A DNA stretch of 64,000 nucleotides from Chloroflexota bacterium (GTDB lineage Bacteria; Chloroflexota; Dormibacteria; Dormibacterales; Dormibacteraceae), in NCBI GenBank assembly GCA_005880175.1, contig VBJR01000152.1, positions 758 to 64,757 on the forward strand. Direction: 5' to 3'. Both the position numbers and the translations under genes were made by a program. The notes beneath the pieces are model-generated. The model ran no database searches. It was not told the DNA's origin and was given only the letters and a program-made list of their open reading frames with translations. Positions 45,015 to 52,511 of the stretch are shown here, piece by piece. The first letter of the stretch is position 1; each line of letters starts with the position of its first letter.

Positions 45015-46357
45015 GCGGGGAGGTGCAAGAGGGGGCAGGCCCCCTCTTCCGGAACACCCCCGCTGGTCCGGGACGTTCGGAGCGCCTTCGGCGCGTCGCT
45101 GCGCGTCTGAAGGCAGGGCCGGACGATCTCGGGAAGATGGACTCACACGCTCGGGCCAAGCCCTTGCTTGCGGCAGCATCCGGATCGTCCGAGGTGCAAG
45201 AGGGGGCAGGCCCCCTCTTGCGGAACACCCCCGCTGGTCCGGGACGGACGCCGGGCATCTCGGTCGTCATCCCCTTCCACGCGGACCGCCTGCCCCTGCT
45301 GGAGCGCCTGCTGGACAGCCTGCGGGAGGCGGGCGCCCGGCACGGCGGGCCGTGGGAGTGCATCGTGGTCGACGACAGCGGGCCCACGGTCGAGCCCGCG
45401 GTCCGCGCCCTGGTCGCCGCCAGCGGCGCCCGGTACCTGCGCGGGCCGGTGCCCGCCGGCCCCAAGCGGAACGCCGGCGCGGCCGCCGCCAGGCACGACC
45501 TCGTGCTGTTCCTGGACTCGGACTGCATCGCGGCGCCGGGCCTGCTGTCGGCGCACGTGGAGTGCCTGCGCGCCGCCGGCGAGTCGGTCGGCGGCGCCCT
45601 GGGCATGGTCGAGTTCAACGGCGGCCGCTCGCTGACATGGGACATCGCGGAGCGCTCGGGCACCTGGCGGTGCTTCGCGTGGGCGGCCGACTTCAAGCGG
45701 GTGCTGTGGGGGCCGGCCGCCAACTTCGCCGTCCGGGCGAGCGCGTTCGCCGCGGTGGGCGGCTTCGACGAGGGGCTCTCGGTCCGGGCCGGCGGGGAGG
45801 ACGTCGCCCTCGGCGTCCGCATGACGGAGGCCGGCCATCCGCTGATCACCTGCCGCGAGGCGCTCGTGTGGCACGACCGGGAGCACACGACGGTGGGCGC
45901 CATGCTCCGCCGGTTCTACCGCTACGGCAAGGGCGAGGGCTACGACTGCGCCGAGTTCCCCCGCCGCACGACGTGGAAGGTCAGCCCGGCCCAGGCCGGG
46001 CTGGCCCTGGCGGTGCTCCTCGCGGTCCTGCTCGCGGTCCTGCCCGTCGGCGGCTGGGCCTGGCGGGTCGGGGCGCCGCTGCTCACCGTCGCGGCGACGG
46101 CGGGCGTGGACCTGTGGCAGTGGCGCCGCGGGATGCGGGCGTTCCGGCGCCGGGCCCGGCCGGGTGGGCAGGAGGCGCGCCCCGGTGCCCTCCGCTCGCT
46201 GCTGCTCGACCTCGCGTGCGTGCCCTTCGGCTGGGCCAACGTCGCCGGCCTCACGGCGCAGGCGCTGGCGACCGGGCGGCCGGCGCTGGCGTTCCGGCGG
46301 TTCCAGTTCGTCACGTTCGACGACTTCGAGCTGCGCCTGCCGCCGGTCCGCCGGTGA
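45011..46357 (+). CDS. Family 2 glycosyltransferase, membrane-associated (start uncertain)
   Basis: The GT-A domain begins at about 45,256 with ISVVIPFHADRLPLLERLLD and has VVDDSGPTVEPAVRALVAAS and VLFLDSDCIAAPGLLSAHVE (DSD metal site). One or two hydrophobic segments follow near residues 325-360, and a C-terminal tail faces the cytosol. GTG 45011 overlaps the SARP stop. However, the first 80 codons consist of two copies of a 56-bp palindromic repeat and the DNA between them, so this part may be untranslated. The epimerase gene overlaps its stop (GTGA), so the two probably work together on a sugar polymer or glycoside. Confidence 0.75.
   Translation: MSGEVQEGAGPLFRNTPAGPGRSERLRRVAARLKAGPDDLGKMDSHARAKPLLAAASGSSEVQEGAGPLLRNTPAGPGRTPGISVVIPFHADRLPLLERLLDSLREAGARHGGPWECIVVDDSGPTVEPAVRALVAASGARYLRGPVPAGPKRNAGAAAARHDLVLFLDSDCIAAPGLLSAHVECLRAAGESVGGALGMVEFNGGRSLTWDIAERSGTWRCFAWAADFKRVLWGPAANFAVRASAFAAVGGFDEGLSVRAGGEDVALGVRMTEAGHPLITCREALVWHDREHTTVGAMLRRFYRYGKGEGYDCAEFPRRTTWKVSPAQAGLALAVLLAVLLAVLPVGGWAWRVGAPLLTVAATAGVDLWQWRRGMRAFRRRARPGGQEARPGALRSLLLDLACVPFGWANVAGLTAQALATGRPALAFRRFQFVTFDDFELRLPPVRR
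45020..45075 (+). repeat. 56-bp dispersed repeat, copy 1, with 10-bp palindrome
   Basis: It matches 45191-45246 at 55 of 56 positions. Inside it AAGAGGGGGC and GCCCCCTCTT form a perfect hairpin with an AG loop. A partial third copy (17 of 18 bp) is at 58135-58152. It looks like a REP or MITE-type element. Confidence 0.85.
45191..45246 (+). repeat. 56-bp dispersed repeat, copy 2
   Basis: This is a direct repeat of 45020-45075 with one mismatch (base 30). The two copies are 171 bp apart and frame the doubtful 5' part of the glycosyltransferase gene. Confidence 0.85.
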
Positions 46358-47349
46358 CCGGGCCGGGCGACTACGCCGGCCGGCGGGTGCTGGTCGCCGG
46401 GGGCCTCGGCTTCATCGGCGTGCACCTGCTGCGGGCGCTCCGGGGGTCGGGCGCCGACGTGCGGGCGCTGGTCAGCCCGGGCTCGTACGCGCGCTGCCGC
46501 GCCGCCGGCTGGCTGGCCGAGCTCGGCGACGTGGACTTCGTGCCCGGCGACGCGCTCGACACCGACGTCGCGGCGCGCGCCGTGGCCGGCCGGGAGGTCG
46601 TGTTCAACCTGGTCGGCAGCGCCGACGCGGCCGGCGGCGACGAGCGGCCGCTGGCCGACCTCGACGCCAACGCGAGGGCCCAGCTGGTGCTGCTCGACGC
46701 CCTGCACCGGGACGGCGGGCAGGCGACGGTCGTGCTCGCCAGCAGCCGCCTGGTCTACGCGCCCCGCCTGCCCTGCCCGGTGCCCGAGTCGGCGCCGCTC
46801 CGGCCCACGCTGCTCTACGGCGTGCACAAGGTGGCGGCGGAGCAGTACCACCAGTTCTATGCCCGCCGCCACGGCCTTCGGGCCGTCGCGCTCCGGCTCT
46901 CCAACACGTACGGGCCGTCCCTGCCGCACCAGCGGCAGACGGGCGTCGTCGCCGCGCTCGCCGTCCGGGCCGCCCGCGGCGAGTGCCTGACCGTCTACGG
47001 CGACGGCGCCCAGCTGCGCGACTTCGTCCACGTCTCCGACGTCGCGCGCGCGTTCCTGGCGGCCGGCGCCGGGCCGTCCGACGGCGTCCGGGTCCTCAAC
47101 GTCGGCACCGGGCAGGGCCGCTCGGTGCACGCGCTCGCCGAGCTGATCGCCGGCCTGGCGGGCGTGACGGTGGCGCGGGTCCCCTGGCCGGCGGGGGTGG
47201 TCGAGACGGAGCCGGGCGACTTCGTGGCGGACGTGCGCGCGATCCGCTCGGCGCTCGGCTGGGAGCCGCTGGTCGGGCTGGAGCAGGGCCTGGCGGACCT
47301 GCTCCCGGCCCGCGGCCGGCGGCGTTTGCCCGCGGGTGGCCAGTGGTAG
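46354..47349 (+). CDS. NAD-dependent epimerase/dehydratase (extended SDR)
   Basis: The 331-residue protein has the cofactor site RRVLVAGGLGFIGVHLLRAL, the catalytic Ser region VVLASSRLVYAPRLPCPVPE, the YGVHKVAAEQYHQFY motif with Tyr and Lys, and LRLSNTYGPSLPHQRQTGVV. It is a sugar-nucleotide epimerase or dehydratase of unknown specificity. GTG 46354 overlaps the glycosyltransferase stop. A GC hairpin follows the gene. Confidence 0.88.
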   Translation: MTGPGDYAGRRVLVAGGLGFIGVHLLRALRGSGADVRALVSPGSYARCRAAGWLAELGDVDFVPGDALDTDVAARAVAGREVVFNLVGSADAAGGDERPLADLDANARAQLVLLDALHRDGGQATVVLASSRLVYAPRLPCPVPESAPLRPTLLYGVHKVAAEQYHQFYARRHGLRAVALRLSNTYGPSLPHQRQTGVVAALAVRAARGECLTVYGDGAQLRDFVHVSDVARAFLAAGAGPSDGVRVLNVGTGQGRSVHALAELIAGLAGVTVARVPWPAGVVETEPGDFVADVRAIRSALGWEPLVGLEQGLADLLPARGRRRLPAGGQW

Positions 47350-47360
47350 AACACACGTGC

Positions 47361-47382
47361 CGCCGGGCATTGCAGCCCGGCG
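47361..47382 (+). terminator. GC hairpin after the epimerase gene
   Basis: CGCCGGGC and GCCCGGCG form an 8-bp stem with a 6-nt loop 12 bp after the stop codon. No T tract follows. Confidence 0.45.
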
Positions 47383-47427
47383 AGTGCTGTCCGGCAGAGC
47401 AGCCGGGCTCATACAGGAGGATCGTTG

Positions 47428-47931
47428 ATGTCCAACGAATCTGACGCTCCGCAGTGGCCCACGGGCGACCTCGCCCAGGCGATCGTGGCGCTCGGCCGCG
47501 CCGCGGAGCGGCGCCGGAACGCCGCCACCGACCTGATCAAGTCCACGGATGTGGTCGCGCGCGCGATCCGCGCGCAGCTCCGCGGCGGCGACGCGATCGA
47601 GGTCGCGGGCGAGGACGGGCAGCCGCCGGCCGCCTACCGCGCCGCGCGGGTGGGGCGAGCGGGCGGCTTCCTGGAGGAGGCGCTGGGCGGCGAGCCGTCC
47701 GGCGAGGACGTGCTCCTGCGCGGGAGCGCGATCCTGGGCCTCCAGCAGGCGCGCGGCAGGTACCGCGACCTGGACGGCGAGGGCGAGCTGCACCCGGCGA
47801 CCGCCGAGGAGCGCGACCAGTTCGTGCGGGAGGCGCACGGGGTCGTTCGCGAGTTCGGCCGCCTGCTCGACGAGCAGGCCGGCCGGTACGGCGAGGCCGC
47901 GGAGCGGGCGACGAAGCTGACGCCGCGCTGA
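47428..47931 (+). CDS. Hypothetical protein, helical and charged
   Basis: I do not recognise this 167-residue protein. It is rich in Ala, Arg, Glu and Asp, with no signal peptide, membrane segment or cysteine cluster. It should be mostly helical (LAQAIVALGRAAERRRNAAT, ERDQFVREAHGVVREFGRLL). AGGAGG lies 7 nt before ATG 47428, so it is well expressed in principle. Hairpins flank it on both sides, which suggests a single-gene transcript within the accessory block. Confidence 0.65.
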   Translation: MSNESDAPQWPTGDLAQAIVALGRAAERRRNAATDLIKSTDVVARAIRAQLRGGDAIEVAGEDGQPPAAYRAARVGRAGGFLEEALGGEPSGEDVLLRGSAILGLQQARGRYRDLDGEGELHPATAEERDQFVREAHGVVREFGRLLDEQAGRYGEAAERATKLTPR

Positions 47932-47945
47932 CGCCGGCGTTCCGC

Positions 47946-47974
47946 GCGGGGCGGGGACGGCGTCCCCGCCCCGC
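47946..47974 (+). terminator. Perfect 13-bp GC hairpin
   Basis: Arms 47946-47958 and 47962-47974 are perfectly complementary with a GGC loop. It lies between the hypothetical gene and the SDR gene. There is no T tract. Confidence 0.6.
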
Positions 47975-47992
47975 CCATGTTGGAGGGGTTTG

Positions 47993-48757
47993 ATGGAGAG
48001 CCAGCTGCTCGCCGGCCGCACCGTGCTGGTGACCGGCGCCGCGCGGGGAATCGGCGCCGCCACCGCGCGCCTGTTGGCCCGGCACGGCGCCGCCGTGGCC
48101 GTGAACTTCCGGCGCAGCGGCGAGGAGGCCGCCGGCGTGGTGGCGGCGATCGCACGCGGCGGGGGCCGGGCCGTCGCGGTCCAGGCCGACGTGTGCGACG
48201 CGGCCGAGGTGGGCCGGATGGTGCGCGAGGCGGAGTCGGCGCTGGGGCCCGTCGACGCGCTGGTCCTGAACGCGGCGGGCGCCCTCGCACTGCCGATGGG
48301 ACCGCTGACCGCCGCCCCGTTCGCGGGCCTCGACGGGTACGTCCGCGCCCAGCTCGCGGCGGCGTTCCTGCCCTGCCAGGCCGTGGCGCCGGGCATGATC
48401 CAGCGGGGCGAGGGCTCGATCGTCGCGATCAGCAGCGGGCAGTCGCGGAAGCCCAGCGAGGGGCTGGGCGCGATCTCGGTGGCCAAGTCCGCGCTCGACG
48501 GCCTGGCCCGCAGCCTGGCCATCGACCTGGGCCCGCACGGCGTGCGCGTCAACGTGGTGGCGCCCGGCCTGACGCTGACCGAGGCGAGCGGGTTCCTCCC
48601 GGCGGCGGTGCTGGACCAGGTGCGGGCGCACACCCCGCTGCGCCGGCTGGCCGAGCCGGACGACGTGGCGGGCGCGGTCCTGGCCCTGCTCGCGGGCCAC
48701 ATGCGGCACGTCACCGGCGCGTACGTGACGGTCAACGGCGGCATGCAGCTCGTCTGA
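47993..48757 (+). CDS. SDR-family oxidoreductase lacking the catalytic tyrosine
   Basis: The 254-residue protein has the NADP site VLVTGAARGIGAATARLLAR, LVLNAAGALALPM (NAG-like motif) and IVAISSGQSRKPSEGLGAIS with the usual Ser. In place of YxxxK the sequence is ISVAK, so Lys is kept but Tyr is Ile. The C-terminus (NVVAPGLTLTEASGF, GAYVTVNGGMQLV) is normal. It could be a polyketide ketoreductase or dehydrogenase with altered chemistry, or belong to the SDR subgroup without Tyr. ATG 47993 has GGAGGGG upstream. Confidence 0.82.
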   Translation: MESQLLAGRTVLVTGAARGIGAATARLLARHGAAVAVNFRRSGEEAAGVVAAIARGGGRAVAVQADVCDAAEVGRMVREAESALGPVDALVLNAAGALALPMGPLTAAPFAGLDGYVRAQLAAAFLPCQAVAPGMIQRGEGSIVAISSGQSRKPSEGLGAISVAKSALDGLARSLAIDLGPHGVRVNVVAPGLTLTEASGFLPAAVLDQVRAHTPLRRLAEPDDVAGAVLALLAGHMRHVTGAYVTVNGGMQLV

Positions 48758-48763
48758 CCTGGC

Positions 48764-48795
48764 TAGTCCATCGTCGTCTACTCCATAATGGACTA
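48764..48795 (+). promoter_or_regulatory. padR promoter with operator palindrome TAGTCCAT-N16-ATGGACTA
   Basis: The 8-bp arms (48764-48771 and 48788-48795) are perfect and the right arm overlaps a CATAAT -10 box at 48784-48789. The box lies 8 nt before the padR ATG. This fits autorepression by PadR. Confidence 0.6.
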
Positions 48796-48797
48796 CT

Positions 48798-49394
48798 ATG
48801 CAAACGGGCCGGCTGTTCGTCCTGGGCATGCTCGCGACCAGCGGGCCGATGCACGGGCACCAGATCCGCCGCAAGGCCGAGCTGGAGCGGGCGGACTTCT
48901 GGGGCCGGGTCAAGGTGAGCTCGCTGTACGCGACGCTGCGGCGCATGGAGGAGGAGGGGCTGATCGAGGCGGTGGAGCGGAGCCAGGAGGGCCGGTTCCC
49001 GGCCCGGACCGTCTACGGAATCACGGCCGAGGGCTGGCGGGAGCTGAGCGTCCTCCGCGACGCCTGCTTCCAGGACACCGCCGTCGCGCCGGACCCGTTC
49101 GACCTGGCGCTCTCGTTCACGGACGACCTGGACGAGTCGGAGGTGCGCGCGACGGTGGTGGGCCGGCTCGCCGCGCTGCGCGAGCAGGCGGCGGAGATGG
49201 GCCGCCAGCAGGAGCGCGTGGCCCGGTACCTCAGCCCGCTGGACCGGGTCGTGTTCCGGCACTTCCAGGTCCGCATCGCAGCCGAGGTGGCCTGGCACGA
49301 GGAGCTCCTGGAACGGCTGCCGGAGCTGCGGTCGGGCCGCGCGCCCGGCCAGCTGCGCGTCGTGGGGCACGACGGCCCCGCGAAGGAGGAATGA
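48798..49394 (+). CDS. PadR-family transcriptional regulator
   Basis: The 198-residue protein has an N-terminal winged helix (FVLGMLATSGPMHGHQIRRK, VKVSSLYATLRRMEEEGLIE, RTVYGITAEGWRELSVLRDA) and a C-terminal helical dimer region (residues 95-185). PadR proteins usually repress an exporter or stress gene and respond to small aromatic ligands. Here the next two genes are an ABC exporter, and its own promoter carries a palindrome. The stop overlaps the ATPase ATG (ATGA). Confidence 0.88.
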   Translation: MQTGRLFVLGMLATSGPMHGHQIRRKAELERADFWGRVKVSSLYATLRRMEEEGLIEAVERSQEGRFPARTVYGITAEGWRELSVLRDACFQDTAVAPDPFDLALSFTDDLDESEVRATVVGRLAALREQAAEMGRQQERVARYLSPLDRVVFRHFQVRIAAEVAWHEELLERLPELRSGRAPGQLRVVGHDGPAKEE

Positions 49395-50366
49395 GGGTGA
49401 CCGCGACATCGGACCTGGTCGGCCACGAGGCCCGGAACCGGGACGCCGGCCCAGTGATCGAGGCGACGGGCCTTCGGCACACGTTCCGGTCCCGGCGCGG
49501 GAACGTGGACGCCGTGGCGGGGATCGACCTGCGCGTCGAGGCGCGGGAGATCTTCGGCTTCCTGGGGCCCAACGGCGCCGGCAAGACGACGACGCTCCGG
49601 ATGCTGTCCACGCTGCTGCCGCCGACCGGGGGAGAGGCGCGGGTCGCCGGCCACGACCTGGTCCGGGAGCCGCGGCGGGTCCGGGAGTCGATCGGGTACG
49701 TGGGCCAGCAGAACGGCGCCGACCGCCAGGTGACCGGGCGGACCGAGCTGGAGTTCCAGGGCACGCTGTACGGGATGGGCCGGTCGGCGGCCCGGCGGCG
49801 GGCCGCCGAGCTCCTGGCCACGCTCGACCTGGAGGAGGTGGCGGACCGCAACACCGGCACGTACTCGGGGGGCCAGCGGCGCCGGCTCGACATCGGGCTC
49901 GGGCTGATCCACGGGCCGCGGCTGCTGTTCCTCGACGAGCCGACCAGCGGCCTGGACCCGCAGGGCCGGGCCCGCCTGTGGGACGAGGTCCGGCGGCTGC
50001 GCGAGGGCGGCATGACGATCTTCCTCACGACGCACTACCTGGACGAGGCCGACGCGCTCTGCGACCGGCTCGCGATCATCGACCACGGCCGGATCGTGGC
50101 CGAGGGGACGCCGGACGAGCTCAAGCGGCAGATCGCGGGCGACGCGGTCACCCAGCGTCGACGGCGGCGCGATCCGCCTGTACGTGGACCGCGGCGAGAC
50201 CGCGCTGCCGGCGCTGCTGCGCGTCCTGACCGAGGCCGGGATCGAGCTGCGGACCACCTCGCTGGCCCGCCCCAGCCTCGACGACGTGTTCCTCCGGCAG
50301 ACCGGCCGGTCGCTGCGCGAGCAGGCGGCCCCGGCGCCGGACTGGGCCCGATGGGTCGGCCGCTGA
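49391..50366 (+). pseudogene. ABC exporter ATPase, DrrA-like, frameshifted near the C-terminus
   Basis: The ATPase drives drug or lipid export with the permease that follows. The domain has Walker A FGFLGPNGAGKTTTLRMLST, the signature YSGGQRRRLDIGLGLIHG, Walker B LLFLDEPTSGLDPQGRARLW and the H-loop TTHYLDEADALCDRLAI. After QIAGDAVT near 50150 the frame breaks. The C-terminal DUF4162-like part (GGAIRLYVDRGETALPALLR, ARPSLDDVFLRQTGRS) continues in another frame to a TGA at 50366. About 20 residues are missing. ATG 49391 overlaps the padR stop. Confidence 0.82.
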
Positions 50367-50386
50367 GCCGAGGGGAGGAGGTCGTC

Positions 50387-51148
50387 GTGCGCGCGTTCAG
50401 GGACACCTGGCTGGTCTTCCGCCGCTACCTGGGCATGACGGTGCGCAACCCGGCATGGATCGTGATCGGGATGCTCCAGCCGCTGCTCTACCTCTTTCTC
50501 TTCGCCCCGCTGCTGAAGTCGGTGGCCAGCATCAGGGGCTTCCCGGCCGGCGGCGCGTACAACGTGTTCGTGCCGGGGCTGGTGATCCAGCTCGGCGCCT
50601 TCGGGGCGGCGTTCGTGGGCTTCACGCTGATCGCGGAGCTGCGCGCCGGCGTGGTGGAGCGGATGCGCGTGACCCCGGTCAGCCGGATCGCGCTGCTGCT
50701 CGGACGGGCCCTCCGCGACATCCTGGTGCTGGTGGTGGAGTCGCTGCTCTTGGTGCTGCTGGCGCTGCCGTTCGGGCTGAGCATCCACCCGTCGGGCCTG
50801 GCGGTCATCCTGGCGCTCCAGGCGCTGATCGGCCTGCTCATGGCCTCGCTCTCGTACACGCTGGCGCTGGTGCTGCGCGACGAGGGCCAGCTCGCCGGCG
50901 TCCTCACCACGGCGACGCTCCCGCTCCTGCTCCTGTCCGGCGTGCTGCTGCCGCTCAGTCTGGCGCCCGACTGGCTCCAGACGGTGGCGGACTTCAACCC
51001 GCTGTCGTACGCGGTGGACGCCGCCAGGGCGGTCTTCAACGACCACCTGACGGACGTCAGCGTGCTGAAGGGGGTCGTGATCCTGGCCGTGCTCGCGGCG
51101 GGGTCCGTCGTGCTCGCCGCCCGCTCGTTCAACCGCGCCATCGCCTGA
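50387..51148 (+). CDS. ABC-2 type exporter permease, DrrB-like
   Basis: The 253-residue membrane protein has six hydrophobic segments, and the DrrB/NodJ-type pattern is clear: FRRYLGMTVRNPAWIVIGML, FVPGLVIQLGAFGAAFVGFT, RMRVTPVSRIALLLGRALRD and NPLSYAVDAARAVFNDHLTD. It should form the membrane channel for the upstream ATPase. The pair probably exports or gives resistance to the polyketide. GTG 50387 has GGGGAGGAGG 5 nt upstream. A hairpin follows the gene. Confidence 0.9.
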   Translation: MRAFRDTWLVFRRYLGMTVRNPAWIVIGMLQPLLYLFLFAPLLKSVASIRGFPAGGAYNVFVPGLVIQLGAFGAAFVGFTLIAELRAGVVERMRVTPVSRIALLLGRALRDILVLVVESLLLVLLALPFGLSIHPSGLAVILALQALIGLLMASLSYTLALVLRDEGQLAGVLTTATLPLLLLSGVLLPLSLAPDWLQTVADFNPLSYAVDAARAVFNDHLTDVSVLKGVVILAVLAAGSVVLAARSFNRAIA

Positions 51149-51188
51149 CGCCGCCGTCCGTGCGCGGGATGGCGCGCGTACACTCGAA

Positions 51189-51222
51189 CCCGGGGACGGA
51201 GCGGGACCCGGCCGTCCCCGGG
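51189..51222. terminator. 11-bp perfect hairpin at the end of the exporter operon
   Basis: CCCGGGGACGG (51189-51199) pairs with CCGTCCCCGGG (51212-51222). The yebC -10 box begins directly at its right edge, so the element both ends the exporter operon and overlaps the yebC promoter. Confidence 0.5.
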
Positions 51223-51228
51223 TAAAAT
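51223..51228 (+). promoter_or_regulatory. Candidate -10 box (TAAAAT) of yebC
   Basis: TAAAAT directly follows the hairpin and lies 37 nt before the yebC ATG, so this transcript would have a short leader, unlike the leaderless ones. A weak GGAG at 51250-51253 could serve as ribosome binding site. Confidence 0.45.
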
Positions 51229-51265
51229 CGCCGAAAGCATGTTCGTGATGGAGTTGAACGCGTAG

Positions 51266-52021
51266 ATGTCCGGGCATTCCAAGTGGGCCGGCATCAAGCA
51301 CAAGAAGGCCGTCGTCGACGCCAAGCGAGGCCAGGCGTTCACGCGGGCCAGCCGTGAGATCACCATCGCCGCCAAGGAGGGCGGCGGGGACATCGACGGC
51401 AACTTCCGCCTGCGGCTCGCCGTCCAGAAGGCGCGCGAGGTCAACATGCCGGCCGACCGCATCCAGTCCGCGATCGACCGCGGCACCGGCGCCGGCAAGG
51501 GCGACGCGCTGGAGGAGCTGCGCTACGAGGGCTACGGCCCGGCCGGGGTGGCGATCCTCGTCGACGTCATGACCGACAACCGGAACCGCACCGCCCCCGC
51601 CATCCGCCACGTGTTCTCCAAGAACGGCGGCAGCCTGGGCGAGACGAACTCCGTGGCCTGGATGTTCGAGCGCAAGGGCGTGGTCAGCGCCCACCTCGGC
51701 GACCACGACCCGGACGAGGTCGAGCTGGCCGCGATCGAGGCGGGCGCCGAGGACACCCAGGTGGACAGCGGCACGATCGAGATCACGACCGAGCCGAACG
51801 ACCTGGAGGCGGTCCGCAAGGCGATCGAGGCGGCGGGCGTGTCGGTGGAGAACGCCGAGGTCACGATGCAGGCCAAGACGACCGTGCCGGTCGGCGAGGA
51901 CAAGGCCGCGGCGGTCCTCAGGCTCCTGGAGGCGCTGGAAGAGGAGGACGACGTCCAGTCGGTCCATGCCAACTTCGACATCCCCGCAGACGTCCTCGAA
52001 CGCATCTCGGCATCCGTCTAG
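51266..52021 (+). CDS. yebC: YebC/PmpR-family transcriptional regulator
   Basis: The 251-residue protein starts MSGHSKWAGIKHKKAVVDAK and contains ARGQ-like KRGQAFTRASREITIAAKEG, EGYGPAGVAILVDVMTDNRN and SLGETNSVAWMFERKGVV, the standard YebC features. Family members act as DNA-binding regulators, and recent work also links them to translation of proline stretches. It heads the ruvCAB group, a common order. The ruvC frame overlaps its 3' end by 56 bp. Confidence 0.93.
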   Translation: MSGHSKWAGIKHKKAVVDAKRGQAFTRASREITIAAKEGGGDIDGNFRLRLAVQKAREVNMPADRIQSAIDRGTGAGKGDALEELRYEGYGPAGVAILVDVMTDNRNRTAPAIRHVFSKNGGSLGETNSVAWMFERKGVVSAHLGDHDPDEVELAAIEAGAEDTQVDSGTIEITTEPNDLEAVRKAIEAAGVSVENAEVTMQAKTTVPVGEDKAAAVLRLLEALEEEDDVQSVHANFDIPADVLERISASV

Positions 52022-52511
52022 GACCCACCTCCTTCTCGGCATCGACCCTGGCCTGGCCGCCACCGGCTGGGGACTCCTCGACGAGTCCGGCCAGGCCACC
52101 GCGTGCGGGACCGTGAAGACCGTGCCCGGCCCCGCCGGCCCCCGGCTCTTACACCTGGTGAACGAGCTGCGGGCCGTCCTCGCCGCCCACCGGGTGGGCG
52201 AGGCGGCGCTCGAGGAGCTGTTCATGGGCCGCAACGCGACCAGCGCCATCGGGGTGGCCCAGGCGCGAGGCGCGATCCTGGTCACGCTGACGGCGGCGGG
52301 GGTCCCGGTGTTCGAGTACAAGCCGTCCCAGGTCAAGGCCTCGCTGACGGGCTACGGGATGGCGGACAAGGCGCAGATGGCGCGGATGCTCGCGCTCCAG
52401 GTCCGGACCGGCGCGCGGTTGGACGAGCACTCGGCGGACGCGCTGGCGGTGGCGCTGTGCCACGCCCGGAGCCGGCGCCTGCGGACGATGGTGCAGGGGG
52501 CGAATCCGTGA
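51966..52511 (+). CDS. ruvC: Crossover junction endodeoxyribonuclease RuvC
   Basis: RuvC resolves Holliday junctions. The acidic active site is visible in HLLLGIDPGLAATGWGLLDE, EAALEELFMGRNATSAIGVA and LDEHSADALAVALCHARS. The family N-terminus would begin near 52,025, where no ATG, GTG or TTG exists. The only start in frame is ATG 51966, which adds about 20 residues (MPTSTSPQTSSNASRHPSRT) and overlaps yebC by 56 bp. Either this is the true start or a rare codon is used. The stop overlaps the ruvA GTG. Confidence 0.9.
   Translation: MPTSTSPQTSSNASRHPSRTHLLLGIDPGLAATGWGLLDESGQATACGTVKTVPGPAGPRLLHLVNELRAVLAAHRVGEAALEELFMGRNATSAIGVAQARGAILVTLTAAGVPVFEYKPSQVKASLTGYGMADKAQMARMLALQVRTGARLDEHSADALAVALCHARSRRLRTMVQGANP

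Noticed and set aside
45020..45246. CRISPR array
   Set aside because: Only two copies exist, 171 bp apart, and each has an internal perfect palindrome. No cas genes are near.
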